Assembly (NCBI GenBank): GCA_002633005.1
Contig: NMRA01000196.1
Location: 271,581-335,580 of the forward strand
Length of the DNA: 64,000 nt
Origin: Phoronis australis
Taxonomy: Eukaryota > Phoronida > Phoronidae
Direction: 5' to 3'
Below are positions 56,304 to 64,000 of the stretch, piece by piece (within the stretch, counting starts at the first letter, position 1; each line of letters begins with the position of its first letter). A program made the translations under genes and the position numbers. The notes under the pieces were generated by a model. It ran no database searches. It saw only the letters and a list, made by a program, of their open reading frames with translations, and was not told the origin of the DNA.

Positions 56304-57298
56304 ATGTCAACAAAGGCGGATATAACAAAGGCTAAGAGAGCCGTAACCAAGCGGATCAATTTCATCAAACAGCTGATTGCGGAAGGCGTTGAAGAAAGTC
56401 AGATTGAAGAGCTGTTTAAAAAGATCACAGAAGTCCATGAATAATTAACAAACAATTTAGGTCGTGATGATGGAAAGGTTGAACCAAGCGAGGAATACTT
56501 TGCAACAATTCAGATTTATTACATTGAGTTGCTAACTGTTGTGAAACCATATATTACTCATTCTTGGAAATAGTACTGTTGATTCCGGCAAGGTAGATCC
56601 CAAGAGCTACTAAATGTCCTCAGCCTGCCCAAGCTGACTTCGGAATCCTTCGATGGCGATTCGACTAATTTCCATGTCTTTAGGGTTTCCTTAGAACAGA
56701 ATGCTGCCAGTCTAACGAATGGTGGTGATGGTAAATTGTCGCGTCTGCTACAATATACCAAAGGCGACGCCCGTTAAGCAATTCGCACGTGTGCCCTCAT
56801 TGGTGGCGAAGACGGATACGAGAAAGCAGCAGACATTCTTGAAGCAAGATTCGGCAGTGATAACACTGTAGTCGAGAGGCTGATACCGAACATCAAAAGG
56901 AAAACTTCCTGAAAACTCCGTCGGAGACTCATAGTTTTGCTGATGAGTTGGCAAGCGTATTCATCATCTTCAACAAACTGGACAAGCTTCCCAACTTGAC
57001 ACACAATCCTCCGTACTAGAAATCCTAAGCAGATTTACACCGTTTGTTCAAAATAGGTGAAAGAAACAAGCCCTTGATAAAAAGAGAGAAGAGGGAATCT
57101 ACCCAGAGCTGGGTATCATTGTCAAGTTTGTGTCCGAGTTATCACTAGAAATGAACGATCCGGTCCACGAAAGGCCTAGCATCAGAAGACAAGAACCGCG
57201 ACACCAGAGATACACAACCTTTCAGACGGCAACGCATTCCGCGAACCCCAGTCGAGGACCAGAACCCCCCTGTGTATTATGAGGTGACACCAAGTTCG
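56304..57298 (+). pseudogene. BEL/Pao gag remnant (DUF1759 type), broken
   Basis: The start MSTKADITKAKRAVTKRINF at 56304 is followed by a coiled, charged stretch and an early TAA at 56442. Downstream frames give PKLTSESFDGDSTNF and then CALIGGEDGYEKAADILEARF, the gag core pattern of BEL/Pao elements. At least one further stop and several frame changes are present. The frame reaches PPCVL, which looks like the first half of a Cys-x(2)-Cys zinc knuckle, then stops. The sequence after it belongs to a much later part of pol. Confidence 0.85.
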
Positions 57299-58615
57299 TA
57301 GCCAATGACGAAGAACTGCTTTTCGGCCTTCCCGTCCAATATGTAGCAAAGAAATTCAAATTAACCGAAAACGGTAGCAAAAATAAGGCCCTCGGATTCA
57401 AATGGGATTCGGTGTCATATCACCTTTTCCTCGACTTCTCACATGGCAATTCGCAGCGAGTGACAAGGAGGGAAATGCTTAGCTACATACCTTCCATGTA
57501 TGACCCACGAGGACTAGTGGGGCTAATTGTACTTCGTGGGAAGTTGATGTTTCAAGAAGTGACAAGACTGGGTTTGAAGTGGGAGCAAAATAACTTTTGG
57601 ATGGCATGGAAATCATGATTTTCCAATGTAAATAATGTCAGCGCCATCAGAATACCACGCTGTGTCAAGCCTACAGACATCTACGATGCCCTATGAGAGC
57701 TGCATCACTTCCGCGATGCTAGTGAGAAAGCATACTGGGTGCTGCTCATATCTCCGTTGCGTAAATAAAGCGGGTCACATCCACACAGCTTTACTCCTAA
57801 GCAGATGCAGAGTTGCGCGGAGCAAGACTCTAACTACATGTGTATCGCGACTTGAGCTTCAGGCTGCCACGTTATCTGCACGCATCGACGGCACCTTGAA
57901 GGAAGAACTAGGTCTCGTTACGAATTCTACGTTTTCGACAGACAGCAAGGTTGTTCTTGGTTTCATACACAACCAAACCAAACGTTTCAAGTTTTTGCTG
58001 CAAATAAATTGAGCTTCATCGTGAGAAATATCTCACGAAAACAATTTCGCCACATACCAGGAGATGGCAATCCAGCTGACATTGCGTGCAGAGGATGCCT
58101 GTCCAGTGACTTACGGTACAATCAAAGGCTGACTGGACCTGACTTCCTGTCCACTCACCGTTCCCAGCGGAAGTCTTACGACGTGGGTCCCTTCCGCATA
58201 TCTGACGGTGACGTAGAAGTGAAGAAGACGGAATTTATGTCGTGCGGAATCACTGTCTCATGCATTCACAAGCAAAACGATTATGAGTGGATGCCACTGC
58301 CGAGGCTAATCGATTATTATTCGTCCTTGTGTCGGCTTAAGATGACAGTAGCTTGGTTGCGAAGGATCAATGACAAACTCAGAATGAAAGACAATGCTCC
58401 GCTCTCAAGGCTAAGGGTGGCAGAGATACAAGTGGCTGAGAAAAGGATTATCACACATGTACAGACGACGTTACCTAAGGAACTCAGCAACAGAAACGAC
58501 AAGCAGGAGTTTCGGCAGTTAACCCTTACGTGGATAGAGACAGGCAAAATGAACAATAACCAGATCATCTTTCCAACGGGTATCGTTGCTAAACTGTAAA
58601 TAAATCACGCTCATG
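57299..58615 (+). pseudogene. BEL/Pao pol remnant: end of RT, A17/RNase H block
   Basis: Opens in the middle of pol with VAKKFKLTENGSKNKALGF, then LSYIPSMYDPRGL and MFQEVTRLGLKWE, the block linking RT to RNase H in BEL/Pao. RNase H-like parts follow in shifted frames: ELHHFRDASEKAYWVLL, LTTCVSRLELQAATLSARI, TDSKVVLGFIHNQ. After a shift near 58010 comes FRHIPGDGNPADIACRG, the conserved HIPG-x-NPAD motif. The frame 58009-58599 is still open for 196 codons. Protease and most of RT are missing by deletion at about 57298. Confidence 0.88.
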
Positions 58616-59214
58616 AATTAGAACACATTAGGATTGAACACACCATAACTCAGCTCAGAGCTAAATATTGGATAAGACGTAGGGATGTAAAGACAGTATG
58701 AGAAAGTGTCTGACTTGCCGCAAAGTTAATTCCACTGAGACAGTGCCGACAACAGATGGACAATCTGCCTCCCTCGCGTCTATAGTTCGGCGATTCCCCA
58801 TTCACCAGCACTGGGGTGGACTGCTTCGGGCCGTTCAAAATAAAAAGAGAGAGATGCGACATTAAGAGATATGGGTGTATATTTACTTCAATGACCCTGA
58901 GTGCAGTCCATATTGAAGTAATCGAGAGCCTCGATACAGATTCTTTCGTCGATGCTCTGAGAGGATTCGTTACCCGAAGAAGCCAGCCACTGACCATGAC
59001 ATCAGACAACAGAGGGAACTTTGTGTCTGGTAATAAGGAATTAACTCGAGGTCTTAAAGAATTAGACTCTTCTGCCACACATGTAGATGATGCCTTACTT
59101 GAGAAGGAAATCAAACGGTAGTTCATCCCGCTATCGTCTAGTCACTTGAGAGGTGCATGGGAGAGACAAATCAGGAACATAGGTAAAGATCTAACAAGTA
59201 TTCTAAGTTGAGAG
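58616..59214 (+). pseudogene. BEL/Pao integrase remnant
   Basis: The zinc-binding part keeps HELEHIRIEHTITQLRAKYWI and a Cys-x(2)-Cys (KCLTCRK) near 58700, broken by stops. The catalytic core keeps all three acidic residues: Asp in GVDCFGPF, Asp in TMTSDNRGNF (relatives usually have SDNG-T/S-NF), and Glu in GAWERQIRN. A stop interrupts the core at 59119. Confidence 0.88.
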
Positions 59215-59218
59215 TATT

Positions 59219-59653
59219 TTGAACATCCGACCTATCACACCCATAAGTGAAGACATAAACGATTTTCAAGGTCTGCGACCTAGCCACTTGCTGCTACCGA
59301 AGGGAGGACACGTGCTTCCGCCATGTAACTCTACTGATGCTGACACCTACAGGAGACGTAGGCGACAAGTGCAGCATATTAGTCAGGTGTTCTGGAGAAG
59401 GTGGACCAAGCAATATTTGCCTGAACGTCAGCAAAGTATAAAATGGCAGCACCTGCAGCCTAACCCGTCAGTTGGAGACCTCGTGCTCGTGATGGATGAC
59501 AATTTGGAAAGGAACCTATGGCCATCATGCTGTATCAATCAATTTCACTGTATTACTGATGGATTAGTGCGCTCAGCTGACGTAAAGAAGAGGAGCACCT
59601 TCTTGACCAGGCCCATTACTAAACTCATTGTGCTTGAAGGAAAACTGTACTAG
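59219..59653 (+). pseudogene. BEL/Pao C-terminal domain (DUF5641 type)
   Basis: After a stop at 59209 the frame is open for 144 codons to TAG at 59651. It contains RRRRQVQHISQVFWRRWTKQ, YLPERQQSIKWQ and VGDLVLVMDDNLERNLWP, the domain that ends BEL/Pao pol. It then reads RSTFLTRPITKLIVLEG. The stop lies about 80 bases before the 3' LTR. Confidence 0.9.
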
Positions 59654-59732
59654 GCATTACATTGTAGTCATTCTTTCTCCGGTGAGGTAGATGTTTCTTC
59701 ATGTTAAATTCTGGACACATTTAATGTGGAGA

Positions 59733-60699
59733 CTATTAACATTGTCAGCCCATGTTATGCCAGTGCTGTCTGGTGACCCTGCTAGCAGCCAGACGTATTG
59801 TGTAATTTTATTTATATCTTGTTTTACCGTCGAAGCATCCTGGGATTGTGTCTTTCTTTTTGACAGCCATCTTGTCTATTATCATTCAAGGGTTGTATTT
59901 TTAGTAAAATAATCAAGGTCAATCTAGCTAAAATCAAGTGTCATCTACACATGTATTGATGTGAGGGCCAAGCTCATCATTTACAGAATCAAAGTAAATC
60001 ATTATTTTGCTAAGTTTTGCACTTACACCATGTTTTGTACTAGTTCAATTTGGGATCTCGCTATTCCTTTGGCTTAAGCCTACAAATGTGTTCTTTTTGT
60101 GAACTAGCACATTTCATTTGACTATAGGAGTCGATATTTGCCGACTCTATCTGTACATGTATTTTGCCTGCGTTCATATGTGTTACAGCTCTGGGTATTT
60201 AGCATGTTTTGTTCTGTTATATTTTGTTTAGTACTAAGGGGGCGTTGCCCGCAAGCTATTTTATTCTGTAGTGATCGTAATAATTACATTGAGTGGCTGC
60301 ATAATTTAGGTTAAGACGATCACTGAATATCTTCGTGCGTACAAGTCACTGGGGCTAAAGTTGTGAGTTTCACATATTGTGTTTCAAAGGAGTCTATTAC
60401 GAATAATGTTCTTTGACATATAACTTCCGACATATCTGGTATTATAATATCGCGTATAGCTTGTTATTATACAAAGTCTGCATTGACATATTTTGCCGCG
60501 TTATTGTTATTTGATATTTAGTCAACTTAGTCTTACATTACTTTATGCTTGTAAATTAAGTCTTAGTCTTAGTCTTAGTCTTAGCCTTAGTCTTAATATG
60601 CTCCTTTATTTTCTTGTGTTGTAGATTCACGATTACTGCGTCAGTGAATAATAAAGTCCTTTAAAGTTAAATACTCGTCATTTAATTTGCATGCGCCGC
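59733..60699 (+). repeat. 3' LTR of the BEL/Pao element
   Basis: Starts (C)TATTAACATTGTCAGCCC and ends near ACTCGTCATTTAATTTGCATGCGCCGC. AATAAA lies at 60650-60655. It has a small private expansion of TCTTAG units around 60560-60595 that is absent from the 5' LTR. Confidence 0.9.
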
Positions 60700-61167
60700 A
60701 AGAAGTAGTTGATGCGTTGCGAAAATATTTTACCGCCAAGCCTGCTTTGACGATTTGTGCCTAATTCACCGCTCCTCAGCAACGCTATATGCATTTACAG
60801 TCGCAGGTAACATGCTGTCAACGTTAATAAACTTAGCCGCCCCAGAGGAACGGAATTCGGCAATGTATTTGGATATGATTCAAAAGTAATCATTACAAAG
60901 TAATGATTTTTTAAGGATGCATGGGACACTAAAGTTCGTCAAAATTATCTTTTTAACAATTCCTGATGAAAACACCACCTTGCTATATGTAGTACAGGGT
61001 AATTAATTTTCCCCTATGAGGAAATTTCAAGAAAAATAACACAAAAAATCGCGATTTTTGAAATACGCGCGAACACAAATCTTTGTGGATATCACAGAGG
61101 TTTTGTTCTTCATCGTACTTATGATTAATACGCGTATGCGCACATAGTTAGTTGCTTGAAGTAACTT

Positions 61168-61322
61168 GCCTCCCGTTCAGTTACGCTAGGACCTCGGTAA
61201 AAAGCAAGACTTCGCGAGATTACGTGAGGTATTGCCGTGCATTTTAAATGAGAGCACGTGAGTTTAACTAGGTTTTAGCTAGGTCCTAGCGTAGGTCCTA
61301 GCGTCTACTGAACGCACGCCTG
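61168..61322 (+). mobile_element. 155-bp MITE, CTAGGACCTAG family, copy 2
   Basis: Same ends, length and centre as 46662-46816, including the doubled TAGGTCCTAGCG near the right end and ACTGAACGCACGCCTG as terminus. It is placed 470 bases past the 3' LTR. Confidence 0.8.
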
Positions 61323-61365
61323 TTCCCGAGCCTCCGTCACTCTCAAGTCACGGATAGCGTGTGAA

Positions 61366-61494
61366 ATGTCAGGTACAGCGCACTACAACGACGGTTTCCA
61401 TTTGCTGTCTGCTGTCAATTTTAACCAGGAAGTTGGCGTGCGCATACTTACATCAGGTAAATCGAGGTCGGAAATCACAGGTGAGCTAGCTGTT
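61366..61494 (+). other. Open segment of uncertain coding status
   Basis: ATG at 61366 opens MSGTAHYNDGFHLLSAVNFN, and a donor-like ATCAG|GTAAAT lies at 61456. No family recognised and no partner exon seen. Confidence 0.15.
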
Positions 61495-62184
61495 TATATT
61501 GTGATATTACAGGACCGTAAGAAGGCAAAATTATTGGGGCCGGAGCACAACCAATTGGACTTCGCCAGCTTACCCCCTTCCTATTGCCACCCCCGCTCTC
61601 CGTTCTCTGGGTGTCACCGAACCCCTCCCCCACGTCTACCATAGGTGGGTTGCAATACGTGAGATGCAGCCATCAGGATTTGAGTAAACGTGAACCAGCA
61701 AATTTTCACGGAGAGTAAGGATGGGTCAAGGGCCAGCGCACAAACGGGTAGCTGAGACTTGCCTTACGTAACTGTAGCTGAGATGCAACAGTGGATCTGA
61801 CGAACTAGAGCTAGTCGCTACCTGTATGATTCATTTGAGACAGGCATCTTTGCTAGTACATATTCCTCTGCGCTGGCTGTAAGGTGAAGATTCGTTTTAT
61901 AATGATCCAGTTTCGGGAAAACTTTATTTCATAATGGCCATTCTTTGATGGATTTTTTGGAAAGGTGAGGACCCGAGGTCTCTGGTGCTTTTGAATTCCT
62001 TGATGAAACACGGTCAGTAGTCCAGTTTCTTGTGGCTTGGAAACATGATACAGAGCGTGCCCCAAAATGTACCCATTTCAACACCTGGAGCTCCCGTGAA
62101 TAGAGATTCTGCGCAGGCCTACTGCATGATTACACCTTATTTTTATCGTGAATGCGGCAGTCGTGACGTGCTCCGTGTTTGCAG

Positions 62185-62324
62185 TATGTGCGGGAATGGA
62201 AAGCAAACGATTCGGTTTTGAAGAACAAAAATTCATTGTGCAATACTATTGGAAACATAAAACATCTAGGAAGTGCAAAGAGAACCTTTCCAAGTTGATG
62301 AACAATGAGTTTAAATTTATTTAC
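62185..62324 (+). CDS. Possible exon with helix-turn-helix-like sequence
   Basis: Bounded by the acceptor-like CCGTGTTTGCAG and the strong donor TTTAC|GTAAGT, with one frame open across it. The frame holds MESKRFGFEEQKFIVQYYWK and then HKTSRKCKENLSKLMN. The pattern (EE-x-FIV-x-YYW, a short turn, then a second helix) is reminiscent of N-terminal HTH segments in mariner-like transposases and related host genes. The evidence is one short segment, so a chance frame is possible. It is not a convincing continuation of the SNTX-like exon. Confidence 0.3.
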
Positions 62325-62336
62325 GTAAGTACTTAA

Positions 62337-64000
62337 AATTTTTCTTTCGATTTACGGTTTGTGAACTAAAGCCCACTAATTTACTTCCTAAGTTAATGAA
62401 CAATTTATTGTCATTTGAATTGTAATAAAACTTTGGGACACTTTCTAGAGCTGTTCGACATTCATCAATATCCGTTAAACTTATTTCAGATAGACAAATC
62501 AAATCGTTTAGTGTATTTAGGGATGTGATGGTAGATCGAATTTTCCCAATGTCTGCATGCAACAAAGTTCATTGAAGCATTGTCATTTCTTACAAGATTA
62601 GGTTCTAATTGCAAACAAATCATCTGTCCATTAGTCCATTTTCGTAAATTATACATGTTAACATGAAAATCAGAAACCAACAATCGAACCATTGAACAAC
62701 GCGTTTAACTTGATTTAATGCCCCAATTTCTTTTTGATCCCCTGTTATTGAGTTTAAACGACAAATCTTGTACCGCAGTCAAAACGCAAAGCATTTATTG
62801 CCATTTAAATTGCGAGTAAATTTTTGAGAACTGTCCAAAATTCATCAATGTCTTTGAGAGTTATTTTAGATCGGAAAAAGGGTTCAAGTGCACTTAATTT
62901 CTTGGGGATCGGGTAATTAGTTTTTTCCATATTTATTCTTCAGCTGAATTTCCTGAAACATCATTATTTCTTAAAAGATTAGCTTCAAATTGTCAAAAAT
63001 CCTTTGTGAACCTGTCGGTTTTCATAGACACATAAACATGTAAATCAGAAGCCACCGAATGTGTTTATTAAAACGGAATGTTATTAGCATTTTCCGCAGG
63101 CATGATCGCAGAACATAGAAGACGGGACATTTATATTAAGGTCTATTCTTACTCATTTCCAAGGTACCTATAACTGTTCGCGAGTTTCACTTGAACTCCA
63201 AAAAAATCTGAAATACATGTATTTATTTAATATTGCAAGTATTTTGAGTACCCCCTTTGACATGTACACGGTTATCCCAAATCGTAGCCCCAGTCTCTTC
63301 GACATTTGTGAATTCATTACAGGCAGTTCCTAGTACCGACCTTCAAAAGAAATACTATTCTTGTGATACTGTGGTAAAATATAACATTATTTTATAACTA
63401 ACCATCGGAAGTAGCCTTTTTTGTGTAATTCACAAACAGGGGTCTTCACGTTCTTCAAAATTCCACCTTTTCTTTTTGATGGCGGTTGCCATGGTTTAAC
63501 CCTGACGCCTGCTTCCTACGGCTCTTGGTTATCAACAAAATGAGCTGCAATTAATGTAATTATCGATTCCTTATTATGAAAATAAAGATGAATTAAGACT
63601 GGATTCACACTTTTCACTTGACTATTGCTTGGATAACAATCTAACCCATCTAGTAATCGTCATTTTGGGTTAAGTGACCCAACTTTAAATGTTTGACGTA
63701 CATGTACAGTACTGTACGCTGAGCCCAGAATTTTGAAATGTGAGATATTTTGTAACTACAGCCATTTCAACGAATCAGGTTTATTGCAAAATTAGCTTGC
63801 TTACATTGTCTAACACCAGGATGCTTTGATTACAGCGAACCTCTGTAGTTTCAGAATGTTTTAGGGTGATTCTGGGACGTTGTTTTGCAATAAGACTGCA
63901 GTTAACTGATGAATGTTGCAAACTGCGACACATGACATCATGTGAACGTGGAAGGCAAAAAATGAAACAGTCAACAAGTCAAGGTCCAAGAGAGAGAGAG
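62337..64000. other. Right end of window, no gene recognised
   Basis: AT-rich sequence with chance minus-strand frames of 68 to 82 codons. Two stretches (62345-62560 and 62790-62960) share loosely similar phrases such as TTCATCAATATCCGTTAAA and TTCATCAATGTCTTTGAGA, which suggests a diverged duplication. The window ends in a short GA repeat. Confidence 0.4.

Larger units (their letters stand above)
55322..60699 (+). mobile_element. BEL/Pao LTR retrotransposon, internally deleted and decayed
   Basis: LTRs at 55322-56274 and 59733-60699 enclose about 3.46 kb of gag-pol remnants in the plus orientation. Flanking AAGAA on both sides (55317-55321, 60700-60704) fits a 5-bp target site duplication, though the exact LTR edges are uncertain by a base or two. 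BEL/Pao identity comes from the DUF1759-type gag segment, the A17/RNase H block, the integrase and the DUF5641-type C-terminal domain. Protease, zinc knuckle and nearly all of the reverse transcriptase are gone, and the rest carries stops and frameshifts, so it cannot move on its own. It lies in the first intron of the SNTX-like gene, same direction. Confidence 0.92.

Noticed and set aside
1-64000. CRISPR arrays, bacterial operons, prophage
   Set aside because: Spliced genes, LTR element and sequence composition show nuclear animal DNA; no regular short repeats with unique spacers were seen.

Overview
The window is nuclear DNA of an invertebrate animal. Genes are split by long introns with GT..AG ends, intergenic space is wide, there are many short non-autonomous transposons, one decayed BEL/Pao retrotransposon, and assembly gaps flanked by near-identical copies that look like unmerged haplotypes. 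The very frequent palindrome TACATGTA and the BEL element fit a marine invertebrate (mollusc, brachiopod, hemichordate or lancelet grade), but I cannot name the species. Almost all longer open frames are chance frames.

The best-supported gene is a class B1 (secretin-family) G-protein-coupled receptor on the minus strand. I assembled it by hand from ten coding exons between 24910 and 1205. The splice phases fit at all nine junctions and give 506 codons plus a stop. It has the extracellular hormone-binding cysteines, TM1 to TM7 and a cytoplasmic tail, and an AATAAA lies 70 bases past the stop. A signal peptide is not visible, so a further 5' exon may exist. Its introns hold several elements: a 434-bp higher-order repeat with five CTCF-core-like motifs and a GGAC microsatellite (6.6-7.4 kb), a degenerate triplet repeat (11.5-11.9 kb), copies of small transposons, and a possible two-exon gene in the opposite direction. 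That gene is present twice (15.4-16.1 and 16.9-17.6 kb) on either side of a 613-N gap.

From 25 to 48 kb I see no convincing gene, only small DNA-transposon-like elements, a three-unit 89-bp tandem repeat (34.3 kb) and microsatellites. From 48 to 54 kb there are two weak exon candidates (one like the start of a THAP zinc finger), a pair of adjoining palindromes, and a duplicated ~1-kb unit. One copy of that unit carries a 239-bp inverted-repeat insertion and the other shows the empty site.

At 55.16-55.31 kb (+) lies a first coding exon resembling the N-terminus of the stonustoxin-like (SNTX) family, ending in a good splice donor. A BEL/Pao LTR retrotransposon (55.32-60.70 kb) is inserted seven bases into the following intron. 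The element has two LTRs of about 0.96 kb, a broken gag, a large deletion of protease and reverse transcriptase, and frameshifted RNase H, integrase and C-terminal domain remnants. The last 3 kb hold a second copy of a small transposon family and one exon-like segment with a helix-turn-helix-like sequence.
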